DNA of 25,263 bases from Coprobacillus sp. CAG:605 (GCA_000433255.1 HF998209.1:1-25263); one strand, 5' to 3'. Shown: positions 1 to 8,866, counted from the stretch's first letter. Notes: a model not told the origin generated them from the sequence alone. Made by a program: numbers and translations.

Positions 1-136
1 ATATGAGTTTGACTATTGGCGTTTTTTTATGTAAAAATTTTTAGATGCAGAAGCCCACCAAAGTTTAAGTTTAAACAAAAAACTTGAATAGAGGAAAGAA
101 AGATGGCAGAAATGTATCTAAAAAAACAAAATGATG

Positions 137-145
137 TGGTATAAT
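137..145 (+). promoter_or_regulatory. Extended -10 promoter for the rbgA operon
   Basis: A TGG-TATAAT extended -10 element lies about 60 bases before the rbgA start. No good -35 is seen at the usual spacing, as is typical of TGn-type promoters. The stretch before it (1-136) shows no convincing gene. Confidence 0.55.
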
Positions 146-205
146 ATAGAAGAAAAACGCTTGATTTTATTATAAAAAATTTTAGTGTGAAAGGAGTAGA
201 TTTAT

Positions 206-1081
206 ATGAATAATTTAGAAAACCAAGGGGGGGTTAATAAAAATGTTATCAACTATTACCCTGGTCATATGGCCAAGACAAAAAGACTAATCAAAGAAAA
301 AGAAAGTTTAATTGATGTAGTCTATGAACTTATAGATTCTAGAATACCTAGTTCCAGTAAAATCAAAGAAATGGACGATATTTTAAAAAATAAACCACGT
401 ATTTTAATCATGACTAAATATGATTTATGCGACAAAGAAGAAACAGCCAAATGGATAGAGCACTATCAAGCCAAAGGCTTCGCTGTAATGCCTCTTGATT
501 TAACTAAAACTAACGACTATCAAAAATTAATTAACAAAACTAACGAATTAATGCAAAATGCTCAAGAAAAACGTTTAGCCAAAGGCTTAAAGAAAAAAGA
601 AATAAGAGTCTTAGTAGTAGGCGTACCAAATGTTGGCAAATCAACTCTTATAAATCGTTTAGCTGGTAAAAAAGTTGTTAATGTTGGTAACATGCCTGGT
701 GTAACTAAAAATCTTTCTTGGTTAAAAACTAACAGCAATATTCTTCTTCTAGATAGTCCAGGTATATTATGGCCTAAATTTGAAACAACAGAAATCGCCC
801 TAAACCTAGCGGCTGTTGGTACCATTCCTCAAGACGTATTACCCCTAGATAAAGTAGCTGTTCATATCCTTGAAAAATTAAATAATTACTACCCTGAAAT
901 TCTAAAAACAAGATATAATCTTGACAACATAGATGACATTGTTGAAACTTATACTACCATTGGACGTAAAATTGGTGCTATAATAAGTGGTGGCGAAATT
1001 GATTACAAACGTGTTAGCTTAACCATTATCAATGACGTAAAAAATGAATATATTAAAAATATAACATTTGATAGAAACTAG
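206..1081 (+). CDS. rbgA: Ribosome biogenesis GTPase RbgA (YlqF)
   Basis: Circularly permuted GTPase of the YlqF/RbgA family, needed for late assembly of the 50S subunit in Bacillota (family knowledge). The G motifs appear in permuted order: G4 TKYD at residues 70-73, G1 GVPNVGKS at 139-146, G2 in PGVTK with T167, and G3 DSPG at 183-186. The conserved N-terminal PGHMAK is at 19-24 and its His is the residue linked to GTP hydrolysis in this family. A C-terminal helical region of about 100 residues follows. The length (291) is normal, with about 12 extra residues before the PGH motif. The start is supported by AAGGAG at 191-196. It is the first gene of an operon with rnhB 17 bases downstream, the classic Bacillota order. 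Confidence 0.95.
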   Translation: MNNLENQGGVNKNVINYYPGHMAKTKRLIKEKESLIDVVYELIDSRIPSSSKIKEMDDILKNKPRILIMTKYDLCDKEETAKWIEHYQAKGFAVMPLDLTKTNDYQKLINKTNELMQNAQEKRLAKGLKKKEIRVLVVGVPNVGKSTLINRLAGKKVVNVGNMPGVTKNLSWLKTNSNILLLDSPGILWPKFETTEIALNLAAVGTIPQDVLPLDKVAVHILEKLNNYYPEILKTRYNLDNIDDIVETYTTIGRKIGAIISGGEIDYKRVSLTIINDVKNEYIKNITFDRN

Positions 1082-1098
1082 AAGTAAGGAATGAGCCT

Positions 1099-2109
1099 AT
1101 GAAAAAAGATGAAATATTAACTAAACTAAAATACTTAAAAGAAGAATTAAAGTTAGAAGATTTTATTGTCTTATCAGGGGCTTCTATGGTCTTACAAGGT
1201 ATTAAAAAACAAACCCACGACATCGATATTTCAGTTCCTAAAAGCATTTATAAAAAGTTAGAAAGTAGTTGGACTAAAGATATCGGTGCTTTTGGTATTG
1301 AAATACTAAAGTATGATAATATCAAATTAAGTTACAACCTTTATTATCCAAAAGATACCATTATTATCGAAGGCTACAAAGTCTTAAATATTCCTAAAAT
1401 GTTAGAAATAAAATTATCTTTAAATCGAAAAAAAGATAAAAAGGACATTGGTCTTCTTAATATGGCTTTAGCCAAAAATGATAAATATATTCATGAGCGC
1501 GCTTTGTATGAAGCCGGATATAACTTAATTGCAGGTGTAGATGAAGTGGGACGTGGTCCTTTAGTTGGACCTGTCGTTGCAGCAGCCTGCATTCTTCCCA
1601 AAAATTGTCAACTTGAAGGTCTTAACGACTCTAAAGCTTTAACCGAGAAAAAAAGAGATGAATTATATCCTAAAATTATCGAAGAGTGTATTGCCTACGG
1701 CATTGGCGTGATTGACGCTAAAACAATTGACGAAGTAAATATTTATGAAGCCAGTAAATTAGCCATGATTGAAGCCATTAAAAATCTTCAAACTAAACCC
1801 GATTACGTATTAGTCGATGCCATGAAACTAAATATTGATATTCCAACTGAAGGACTAGTTCATGGTGATTACATCTCCGCATCCATTGGTGCTGCTTCAA
1901 TCATAGCTAAAGTAACCCGTGATAACATGATGTATGAACTAGATAAAAAATATCCTATGTATGGCTTTAGGAATCATAAAGGATATCCCACCAAAGAGCA
2001 CTTAGATGCTCTAGAAAAATATGGCCCTTTAGACAACTACAGATTCTCTTATGGACCAGTAAAAAAATATAAAAAAAGTAAGGATGAAGTAAATGAAGTA
2101 CATAACTAA
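1099..2109 (+). CDS. rnhB: RNase HII with N-terminal nucleotidyltransferase-like domain
   Basis: The C-terminal part (from about residue 140) is RNase HII, which cuts the RNA strand of RNA:DNA hybrids and removes ribonucleotides misincorporated into DNA. The motif GVDEVGRGPLVGPVV begins at 146, with acidic residues D148 and E149, then D240 in VLVDA and D275 after AKVTR, giving the expected DEDD set. Residues 1-130 are not the usual RNase HII N-terminus. They read like a minimal nucleotidyltransferase fold of the AbiEii/DUF6036 sort: SGASMVLQG at 26-34, then THDIDIS at 39-45 with D41 and D43 as possible metal ligands, then LEIKLSLNRKKDKKDIGLL at 102-120. At 336 residues it is 70-100 longer than typical. 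A shine site (AAGGAATGAG) precedes the start, and its end overlaps ltaS by 17 bases. The RNase assignment is sure; the N-terminal reading is inference. Confidence 0.93.
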   Translation: MKKDEILTKLKYLKEELKLEDFIVLSGASMVLQGIKKQTHDIDISVPKSIYKKLESSWTKDIGAFGIEILKYDNIKLSYNLYYPKDTIIIEGYKVLNIPKMLEIKLSLNRKKDKKDIGLLNMALAKNDKYIHERALYEAGYNLIAGVDEVGRGPLVGPVVAAACILPKNCQLEGLNDSKALTEKKRDELYPKIIEECIAYGIGVIDAKTIDEVNIYEASKLAMIEAIKNLQTKPDYVLVDAMKLNIDIPTEGLVHGDYISASIGAASIIAKVTRDNMMYELDKKYPMYGFRNHKGYPTKEHLDALEKYGPLDNYRFSYGPVKKYKKSKDEVNEVHN

Positions 2110-4174
2110 AAATAAAACACTAAGATTATATATTCCCATGGTAATATCACTATTTACCTGTGAAATAATCTTTAAAATAGGAACTAAAATGCCAATATTT
2201 GATTGGTCATTATTAAGAATATTCATTGGAGTAAATATTTTTGCCCTAATTATAAGTCTTATTCTCTCATTCATTAAAAATGAAAAAGTAAGCACTGCTA
2301 TCATGATATTTATCTCTCTCATTTTAAATATCGTCTACATTGTACAAGCAGGTTTCTACAATTATCTAGGAACCGTCATGTCTTTGGGAACATCTTCCCA
2401 AGCTGGAGCCGTAGGAGACTTTATTGGCGATTTTTTAGGTAGCTTTAAACCAACATTTTACCTAGTATTTATCCCAACAATTCTTTTGATTTTATACTAC
2501 ACTTTAATTGAAACTAGAATAAATAAAAAAGAACTAACTCGTTATAACGAAGAATTAGATAGTATCAAAGGTAAGAAGAAAAAAGAAGCATACCAAGAAG
2601 AATATAATGCTAAAAACTTAAAGATTAACAAAATAACTAAGATATCTAGTTTAATTGCCACTATTGCTTTAATGCCATTATATTATCTAACTATAATTAT
2701 CCCTTTCATGCAAAATGATTTACAGATGGTTAGTAACAAAGCCTTATTTTCTAACCTTTCTATGCCTAACTTAGCTATTGGTCAATACGGCGTTTTAGGA
2801 TTTGAATACATTGATATTAAAACCCTTCTAATTGGTCATAGTGAGTTTTCCGAAGAATTTATTAAGAAAGAACCTGAAAAAATAACTGATAAATCCCGTG
2901 TAATAGATGATACGGCTTGGGAAGAACTTCAAAATAATGAAACTAATAAAGACTACAAAACCCTAAATAGCTACTTTATGAGTAAAGAAATAACTGCTAA
3001 GAATGATAAAACTGGCATCTTTGAAGGTAAAAACTTAATTGTAGTTATGATGGAATCAGGTAGTAACGTTATAACTGACCACCCTGAATATTTCCCAAAT
3101 ATCAATAAACTATATAATGAAGGCTGGGCTTGGACCAATACCTTCTCCCCAAGAAATGCTTGCTCAACAGGTAATAACGAAATGACTGGTTTAACCTCAT
3201 TATTCACCATTAATAAAAGCTGTACTGCCAACGTATATAAAGATAACACTTACTTTGAAGCTATGTTTAACTTATTTAACCACAAAGGATATACTACTTC
3301 AAGTTATCATGATTACACTGACCATTATTATTATCGTCATACTATTCATCCAAACATGGGAAGTATGCATTACTATGGCGTTAATGACCTTGGTATCAAA
3401 CTAGGAACAGAATATAAACCATGGCCAAGTGATGTTGAATTTGTTGAAAAAGCAACCCCACATTTTATAAATGAAGATAAATTCATGGCTTGGATGACAA
3501 CTGTTTCAACTCATATGTCATATGAATCTTCCAGTGTAACTGGTGATATGTATTTAGATTTATACAAAGACGAAAACTATACTAAGAGTGCTAAACGTTA
3601 TATGTCTAAACTAAAGATCTTAGATAACGCTATTGGAGAATTAATTGACGAATTAACTACTGCTGGTCGACTTGAAGATACTGTAATTGTATTATATGCC
3701 GATCATTACCCATATGGTTTAGACGATTATGACTTTAAGACTATTGCTAATTATGATATTGACGGCTATGGTAACGTTGACAGAACACCATTTATCATTT
3801 ATAATCCTTCATTAGAACCAACCAAGTATGATAACTATACTTCATATTTAAATATCTTACCAACCCTTGCAAATCTATTTAACTTAGATTACGATCCAAG
3901 ATTATATGGTGGTCAAGATCTATTTGATGAAAACTTTAATAATTATGTTGTATTTGCTGATGGTTCTTGGCGTAGTGATATTGCTTATTACGATGCAACT
4001 ACTTCTAAATTAACTTACCTTGGTGATGAAACTTACACTAAAGAAGAGATTGCAAAAATTAATACTCGAGTTAAAAACGAGATGAAAATGGATAATTTAG
4101 CAATTGAAAAAAATTACTTTGCATATTTAGAAAAAAATTTGTATAAAGATAAGCAAGAAGAAAGTAATGACTAA
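2093..4174 (+). CDS. LTA synthase family protein (sulfatase-fold phosphoglycerol transferase)
   Basis: Membrane enzyme of the LtaS family, which transfers glycerol phosphate from phosphatidylglycerol onto growing lipoteichoic acid or a related envelope polymer, acting outside the membrane. Five hydrophobic segments lie at about residues 10-29, 42-62, 66-88, 120-140 and 184-206, with a charged cytoplasmic loop at 141-182. The extracellular sulfatase-like domain starts near 313. Expected catalytic features are present: E321 in VVMMESGSN, a candidate nucleophile T359 in CSTGNNE, a His in STHMSY (474), and D537-H538 in YADHYPYG. Spacing between these matches LtaS closely. The length of 693 is slightly above LtaS because of the longer loop. 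The start lies inside the 3' end of rnhB with AAGGA upstream, implying coupled translation. Whether the product is true polyglycerol-phosphate LTA cannot be told here. Confidence 0.88.
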   Translation: MKYITKNKTLRLYIPMVISLFTCEIIFKIGTKMPIFDWSLLRIFIGVNIFALIISLILSFIKNEKVSTAIMIFISLILNIVYIVQAGFYNYLGTVMSLGTSSQAGAVGDFIGDFLGSFKPTFYLVFIPTILLILYYTLIETRINKKELTRYNEELDSIKGKKKKEAYQEEYNAKNLKINKITKISSLIATIALMPLYYLTIIIPFMQNDLQMVSNKALFSNLSMPNLAIGQYGVLGFEYIDIKTLLIGHSEFSEEFIKKEPEKITDKSRVIDDTAWEELQNNETNKDYKTLNSYFMSKEITAKNDKTGIFEGKNLIVVMMESGSNVITDHPEYFPNINKLYNEGWAWTNTFSPRNACSTGNNEMTGLTSLFTINKSCTANVYKDNTYFEAMFNLFNHKGYTTSSYHDYTDHYYYRHTIHPNMGSMHYYGVNDLGIKLGTEYKPWPSDVEFVEKATPHFINEDKFMAWMTTVSTHMSYESSSVTGDMYLDLYKDENYTKSAKRYMSKLKILDNAIGELIDELTTAGRLEDTVIVLYADHYPYGLDDYDFKTIANYDIDGYGNVDRTPFIIYNPSLEPTKYDNYTSYLNILPTLANLFNLDYDPRLYGGQDLFDENFNNYVVFADGSWRSDIAYYDATTSKLTYLGDETYTKEEIAKINTRVKNEMKMDNLAIEKNYFAYLEKNLYKDKQEESND

Positions 4175-4187
4175 AAGAAAGGAATTT

Positions 4188-6212
4188 ATGAAACATTTAG
4201 TTATTGTTGAATCTCCCTCAAAGAGTAAAACAATTGGAAAATATTTAGGCAGTGATTATGAAGTAGTATCTTCTAAAGGACACATTAGAGACTTAGCAAC
4301 AACCGGTAAATTTGGTTTAGGTATTGATGTAGAAAATGACTTTAAACCTAATTATATCCCCATAAAAGGCAAAGCTAAAACTATTAAAGAATTAAAAAGT
4401 GATGCTAAAAAAGCCGACAAAGTATACCTTGCAAGCGACCCCGACCGTGAAGGAGAAGCTATTTCATGGCACTTATATGATGCTTTAGAAATACCTGAAG
4501 ATAAATACGAACGTGTAGTATTCCACGAAGTAACCAAACCGGCTATCAAAGAAGCCTTCAAGGAACCACGTAAAATTGATATGCCTATGGTTAAATCGCA
4601 AGAAACCAGAAGAATGCTTGACCGTATCATAGGCTTTAGATTATCCAAATTAATGCAATCAAAAACCGGTGGTAAAAGTGCCGGCCGCGTTCAATCCGTT
4701 GCCTTAAAACTTATTGTTGATAAAGAACGTGAAATTGAGGCCTTCAAACCAGAAGAATACTGGAGTATAACTGGCATTTTTAAAGACTTCGAAGCTGACT
4801 TATTTAAATATAAAAATGACGATATAAAAATAGCTAATGAAACCGAAGCCGACGAAATTCTTAGTAAGCTTTCCAAAGCCTTTAATATCGAAAGTGTTGA
4901 CAGTAAAAAGAAAAAAAGACCTTCTAAGCCTGTCTTTAAAACTTCAACCCTTCAACAAACAGCCTCAAATAAATTAGGTTTTCCTTCATCAAAAACCATG
5001 CGTATTGCCCAAAAACTATATGAAGGTGTTGATTTAAAAAATGAAACTGTCGGTCTTATTACCTACATGCGTACCGACTCTGTAAGACTAGCGCCCATTT
5101 TTATAAATGAAACATTAAAATATATCGAAGATACTTATGGTAAATCTTACGTAGGGTACGTTAAAACTGGTAAAAAAGATGATAACATGCAAGATGCCCA
5201 CGAAGGTATTAGACCAACATCTATTACTCGTACCCCAGAATCAATTAAAGCTTACCTAACACCTGATGAATATAAACTTTATAGCTTAATTTACTACAAA
5301 GCATTATCTAGTTTAATGGCTGACGCTAAAACTATTGCAACAACCATAATTCTAGAAAACAATGAATACTTATTTAAAGCTACTGGATCAGTTCTAGAAT
5401 TTGATGGGTACTTAAAAGTTTATAGTGCTTATGAAGATCAAGAAGATAAAACTTTACCAGATTTTAGTAAATATCAAAGTAAGGTAATAGTAAGTGATGA
5501 TATCATAAAAGAACAACACTTTACTAAACCAACCCCAAGATACACTGAATCATCTTTAATTAAAGAACTAGAATCTTTAGGAATTGGTAGACCAAGTACT
5601 TATGCAACTATTATTGATACCCTAAAAACTAGAGGTTATGTAACTTTAGAAGAAAAGAAATTTAAACCAACTGAAATTGGTATTGAAACAACTGATAAAC
5701 TACAAGAATTCTTTAGTGATATCGTAAATGTTAAATATACTGCTAATATGGAACATGAATTAGATGAAATAGCTTTAGAAAAATTAGATAACGTTAAAGT
5801 GTTAAAAGAATTCTATGATAAATTTGAACCACTAGTTGAAGTAGCATTTAAAGAAATGGAGAAGAAAGCTCCAGAAAAAACTGGTGAAACTTGTCCTGAA
5901 TGTGGTGCGGATTTAGTCATTAGAAAAGGCCGTTATGGTGCTTTCACAGCATGCTCTAAATATCCAGAATGCAAGTACATTAAGAAAGAAGAACCAAAAA
6001 TAGTTGAAATAATGCCTTGCCCAAAATGTGATGGCAAAATAGTTTTGAAAAAAACACGCAAAGGCAAAAACTTCTATGGCTGTTCTAATTATCCTAAGTG
6101 CGACTTCGCATCTTGGTATGAACCAATTAACGAATTCTGCCCAGAGTGTCATAACGTTCTTGTTAAAAAGGGTAAGAAAATAGCCTGTTCAAACTGCAAT
6201 TATGAAAAATAA
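4188..6212 (+). CDS. topA: DNA topoisomerase I
   Basis: Type IA topoisomerase that relaxes negatively supercoiled DNA. I chose the ATG at 4188 because AAAGGA sits just before it and because the protein then begins MKHLVIVESPSKSKTI, the usual TopA opening; an upstream ATG at 4167 would add seven residues and overlap the previous gene. The TOPRIM domain shows E8 and the SDPDREGE acidic triad at 83-90. The active-site tyrosine is Y293 in ITYMRTDS. Three C-terminal zinc-ribbon repeats of the CPxCG...C...YPxC type follow, the last one short (CPECHN...CSNCNYEK). The length of 674 is normal. It is the last gene of the rbgA operon and is followed at once by a terminator. Confidence 0.97.
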   Translation: MKHLVIVESPSKSKTIGKYLGSDYEVVSSKGHIRDLATTGKFGLGIDVENDFKPNYIPIKGKAKTIKELKSDAKKADKVYLASDPDREGEAISWHLYDALEIPEDKYERVVFHEVTKPAIKEAFKEPRKIDMPMVKSQETRRMLDRIIGFRLSKLMQSKTGGKSAGRVQSVALKLIVDKEREIEAFKPEEYWSITGIFKDFEADLFKYKNDDIKIANETEADEILSKLSKAFNIESVDSKKKKRPSKPVFKTSTLQQTASNKLGFPSSKTMRIAQKLYEGVDLKNETVGLITYMRTDSVRLAPIFINETLKYIEDTYGKSYVGYVKTGKKDDNMQDAHEGIRPTSITRTPESIKAYLTPDEYKLYSLIYYKALSSLMADAKTIATTIILENNEYLFKATGSVLEFDGYLKVYSAYEDQEDKTLPDFSKYQSKVIVSDDIIKEQHFTKPTPRYTESSLIKELESLGIGRPSTYATIIDTLKTRGYVTLEEKKFKPTEIGIETTDKLQEFFSDIVNVKYTANMEHELDEIALEKLDNVKVLKEFYDKFEPLVEVAFKEMEKKAPEKTGETCPECGADLVIRKGRYGAFTACSKYPECKYIKKEEPKIVEIMPCPKCDGKIVLKKTRKGKNFYGCSNYPKCDFASWYEPINEFCPECHNVLVKKGKKIACSNCNYEK

Positions 6213-6239
6213 TTATAGGGTCAAATCTCTATAATTTTT
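6211..6239 (+). terminator. Rho-independent terminator after topA
   Basis: AATTATAG at 6211-6218 pairs with CTATAATT at 6229-6236, extended inward by a G-T and a G-C pair, and runs into TTTTT. The stem starts inside the topA stop codon. Confidence 0.8.
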
Positions 6240-6253
6240 CTTTTCTCTAAAAT

Positions 6254-6281
6254 TCGACAAAATATATGTCTTTCATATACT
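6254..6281 (+). promoter_or_regulatory. Sigma-A-type promoter for the SirA-like gene
   Basis: TCGACA at 6254-6259 (one base off TTGACA), a 16-base spacer, and TATACT at 6276-6281. It lies between the topA terminator and the next start codon. Confidence 0.6.
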
Positions 6282-6303
6282 AAAATAATCTTGGTGATAA
6301 AAA

Positions 6304-6717
6304 TTGAGAAAATTTTATATATTTAATATTAACGACGAATTTAGAACATTAACTAAAACTAGTCCTTATAACTTATTCAAAACCTTTGAAAACATCTATC
6401 ATTTAAACATCGAAGAACAAAAATATGGTATCAACATGTATGAAAAAATGGTCAAACCAATCAATAAGATTGAATTAAATAACTTCTTATTTACCAACTA
6501 CTGTACCAATGATCACTATACCAAATTCATGAATACTCATATTTATAATAATTACTATAATGACGAAAATACTAAACTAAAGGTAGGCAATGCCTTCATG
6601 GTTCTAGAAACAACCTCGCCAAAGCCTGAATTCTTCAACACCTTAAAAGATAATAGCAATCTCTTTGCTTGTGATTTTCAAAATCAAGACTATTTTTGGG
6701 TAGAAAGTGTTGCTTAA
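6304..6717 (+). CDS. SirA-like protein (sporulation inhibitor of replication family), TTG start
   Basis: A 137-residue protein starting at TTG 6304, with GGTGAT at 6293-6298 as ribosome-binding site; no in-frame ATG lies nearby, so the rare start looks real. By recall, its pattern matches SirA of Bacillus, a small protein that binds DnaA domain I and blocks replication initiation during early sporulation. The N-terminus RKFYIFNINDEF, the IEEQKYGINMYEKMVKPI stretch at about 36-53, and the C-terminal LFACDFQNQDYFWV at 120-133 correspond in order and spacing to SirA segments, and the length is close (SirA about 148). It has no signal peptide or membrane segment. It has its own promoter and leads into the macro-domain gene. 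The assignment rests on remembered sequence, so it is moderate. If this lineage does not make spores, it may control DnaA in another setting. Confidence 0.55.
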   Translation: MRKFYIFNINDEFRTLTKTSPYNLFKTFENIYHLNIEEQKYGINMYEKMVKPINKIELNNFLFTNYCTNDHYTKFMNTHIYNNYYNDENTKLKVGNAFMVLETTSPKPEFFNTLKDNSNLFACDFQNQDYFWVESVA

Positions 6718-6738
6718 AACTTCTAATTTTAGTAAAAT
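6710..6738 (+). promoter_or_regulatory. Sigma-A-type promoter for the macro-domain gene
   Basis: TTGCTT at 6710-6715, overlapping the end of the previous gene, a 17-base spacer, then TAAAAT at 6733-6738. AAAGGAG follows before the ATG at 6762. Confidence 0.6.
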
Positions 6739-6761
6739 AGGGGATATAAAGGAGAAAATAT

Positions 6762-7307
6762 ATGAGTAAAATTAGTTTGATTAATGATTCATCTGTTACC
6801 CAAAACGTTGATGCTATAGTAAATGCCGCTAATAACATGCTATATGCTGGCGGTGGTGTTTGTGGAGCAATATTCAGTAAAGCTGGATATGAAGAATTAA
6901 CTAAAGCTTGTAAGCAATATGCTGTTCCGTTGCAAGATGGACAGGCTGTAATTACTCCGGCTTTTAATATTTTCAATGCTAACTACATAATCCATGCTGT
7001 GGGGCCAAACTTCAATACTAAGCCTAACGCCCTAAAAGAACTATACATGGCTTACTATAACTGTCTAAAAGTATTAAAAGAAAATAACCTAACTAGCATT
7101 TCATTTCCTTTAATAAGTGCTGGAATCTTTGGGGGCAATCTAGAAAATCCCGTTGCAACATCAACTGCATCATGCCTAAGTGCCTATGATACTTTTACAA
7201 AAGAAAATCCTTATTATGATATCAACGTCTTATTATGTGCTTACTCTAAATCAGAATTTGAAGAAGCATCCCAAGTATTTTCTCGTAAATTAGAAAGGAA
7301 GAGTTAA
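6762..7307 (+). CDS. Macro-domain protein (ADP-ribose-binding)
   Basis: A stand-alone macro domain of 181 residues, a fold that binds ADP-ribose and often removes ADP-ribosyl or O-acetyl-ADP-ribose groups. Motifs seen are DAIVNAANN at 17-25, YAGGGVCGAIFSKAG at 28-42, HAVGP at 78-82, and the phosphate loop ISAGIFGG at 118-125. In MacroD/YmdB-type hydrolases the glycine loop reads GGGVDGAIH, where the Asp helps catalysis. Here that Asp is Cys34 and the His is Phe38, so the activity may be altered or limited to binding. AAAGGAG lies upstream. It is followed after one base by yneF, so the two are co-transcribed. Confidence 0.88.
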   Translation: MSKISLINDSSVTQNVDAIVNAANNMLYAGGGVCGAIFSKAGYEELTKACKQYAVPLQDGQAVITPAFNIFNANYIIHAVGPNFNTKPNALKELYMAYYNCLKVLKENNLTSISFPLISAGIFGGNLENPVATSTASCLSAYDTFTKENPYYDINVLLCAYSKSEFEEASQVFSRKLERKS

Positions 7308-7308
7308 T

Positions 7309-7518
7309 ATGTTACATGATATATTATTAGTAATTCTAGGTTTAATAATTGGCCTAGTAATTGGTTTCTTTGTAGCTAAAAATTTAATGCAAAAAGAACT
7401 AAAGAAAAATCCTCCAATCAATGAAAAAATGATTGAAGCTATGATGAGTGGAATGGGTAGAAAACCAAGTCAAAAACAAGTTAAAGAAGTAATGCGTCAA
7501 ATGAACAAATTTATGTAA
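7309..7518 (+). CDS. YneF family protein (UPF0154), small membrane protein
   Basis: A 69-residue protein with one N-terminal membrane segment (about residues 4-25, LLVILGLIIGLVIGFFVAKN) and a charged cytoplasmic tail ending KPSQKQVKEVMRQMNKFM. This is the signature of the UPF0154/YneF family of Bacillota, whose function is unknown. The length is normal for the family. AGGAAGAG precedes the start and the previous stop is one base away. Its stop codon lies in the stem of a terminator. Confidence 0.9.
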   Translation: MLHDILLVILGLIIGLVIGFFVAKNLMQKELKKNPPINEKMIEAMMSGMGRKPSQKQVKEVMRQMNKFM

Positions 7519-7545
7519 TGCTTTAATAGTATTACTTCTTTTTTT
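7515..7545 (+). terminator. Rho-independent terminator after yneF
   Basis: GTAATGCT at 7515-7522 pairs with AGTATTAC at 7528-7535 (one G-T wobble) around a five-base loop, followed by TTCTTTTTTT. The left arm overlaps the stop codon. Confidence 0.7.
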
Positions 7546-7555
7546 AAAAGTTTTG

Positions 7556-7564
7556 TGGTATACT
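7556..7564 (+). promoter_or_regulatory. Extended -10 promoter for obg
   Basis: TGG-TATACT extended -10 element, 24 bases before the obg start, directly after the yneF terminator. The -35 region is T-rich and poor. Confidence 0.5.
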
Positions 7565-7588
7565 CTAAAGAATGAAAAAGGTGATTAA

Positions 7589-8863
7589 ATGTTTGTCGAT
7601 GAAATAAATGTTAAATTAATAGCGGGTAAGGGTGGCGATGGTTGTACCTCATTCCATCATGAAAAATGTATGCCTAACCTAGGGCCGGACGGTGCTAACG
7701 GTGGTCATGGTGCTAGTATAATATTTGAAGTAGATAAAGGATTGCGTACCTTAGTTGATTTAAGATACAATAAAATAATTAAAGGCGAAAAGGGTGAAAA
7801 TGGTAAAGGTTCTAATCGTACTGGTGCCGATGCTAAAGACGTCATTATTAAAGTGCCTGAAGGAACAACTATAATTGATTTAGATACTAACCTTATTATT
7901 GCCGACTTAACTAAAGACAAAGAACGAATAACTGTAGCTCAAGGTGGTCGTGGTGGCCGTGGTAACAAAGCTTTTGCAACCCACGAAAATCCTGCTCCTA
8001 AAACTAGTGAATATGGTGAACCGGGTCAAACTAGATACATTAAATGCGAACTAAAAGTCCTAGCTGATGTCGGCTTAGTAGGGCTTCCTTCTGTAGGCAA
8101 ATCAACTCTATTATCCATGATAAGCGCCTCTAAACCTAAAATTGCTGCCTATCATTTTACCACACTTAACCCAAACTTAGGTGTTGTAAACTTAAAAGAC
8201 GGACGTAGTTTCATTATGGCTGATTTACCAGGGTTAATCGAAGGTGCCTCAACCGGCGTTGGCTTAGGATTAAAATTCTTAAAACACGCTATGCGTACCA
8301 AAGTAATTGCTCACGTAATAGATATGGGCTCCTTTGAAGGCCGCAACCCAATCGAAGATTACGAAATAATAAATAACGAAATCAAAAAATATAGCGAAGC
8401 CTTAGCAAACAAACCTCAAGTTGTTATTGCAAACAAAATGGACTTACCAAACTTCCAAGAAAACTTAAAAGCTTTTAAGGCTAAGTACCCAGATGTTACC
8501 ATCTTACCTATAAGTGCCCTTAATAACGAAGGAGTAAATGACGCTATCACTGCCTTAGCCGACATCCTAGATAAAACCGAAAACACCCCATTATATGACG
8601 AAACCAGGTATGAATCACATGTTATGTATAAATTTGAAAACACTAAACCATTTACCATAACAAAACTAGATAACGTTTGGGTTGTCGAAGGCGATGAGAT
8701 ATCTAAACTATTTGCTATGACAAAATTTACTGAAGACGAATCTATCCAAAGATTTTCAAGAAAACTTCATGGTATGGGTGTTGAGGATGAACTTCTAAGA
8801 TTGGGAGCCAAAAAAGGCGACGACATCCAAATCGAAGACTACATTTTCCAATTTAAAGAGTAA
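7589..8863 (+). CDS. obg: GTPase Obg/CgtA
   Basis: Essential 50S-associated GTPase linked to ribosome assembly and the stringent response. The glycine-rich Obg fold occupies about residues 1-158, with many GG and GRGG turns. The G domain follows: G1 GLPSVGKS at 165-172, switch I HFTTL at 189-193, G3 DLPG at 212-215, G4 NKMD at 282-285. A C-terminal OCT domain occupies about 345-424, so this is the long Bacillota form. AAGGTGAT is the ribosome-binding site. It stands alone between its own promoter and terminator, rather than next to rpmA as in many bacteria; rplU-prp-rpmA is about 9.3 kb downstream. Confidence 0.97.
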   Translation: MFVDEINVKLIAGKGGDGCTSFHHEKCMPNLGPDGANGGHGASIIFEVDKGLRTLVDLRYNKIIKGEKGENGKGSNRTGADAKDVIIKVPEGTTIIDLDTNLIIADLTKDKERITVAQGGRGGRGNKAFATHENPAPKTSEYGEPGQTRYIKCELKVLADVGLVGLPSVGKSTLLSMISASKPKIAAYHFTTLNPNLGVVNLKDGRSFIMADLPGLIEGASTGVGLGLKFLKHAMRTKVIAHVIDMGSFEGRNPIEDYEIINNEIKKYSEALANKPQVVIANKMDLPNFQENLKAFKAKYPDVTILPISALNNEGVNDAITALADILDKTENTPLYDETRYESHVMYKFENTKPFTITKLDNVWVVEGDEISKLFAMTKFTEDESIQRFSRKLHGMGVEDELLRLGAKKGDDIQIEDYIFQFKE

Positions 8864-8866
8864 TCT

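Noticed and set aside
1..136. Possible end of an upstream gene or of a structured RNA (GCAGAAGCCCACC near 47-59, T run at 22-28)
   Set aside because: Only short open frames reach the left edge, and I could not fold or match the segment to any RNA family I can name.
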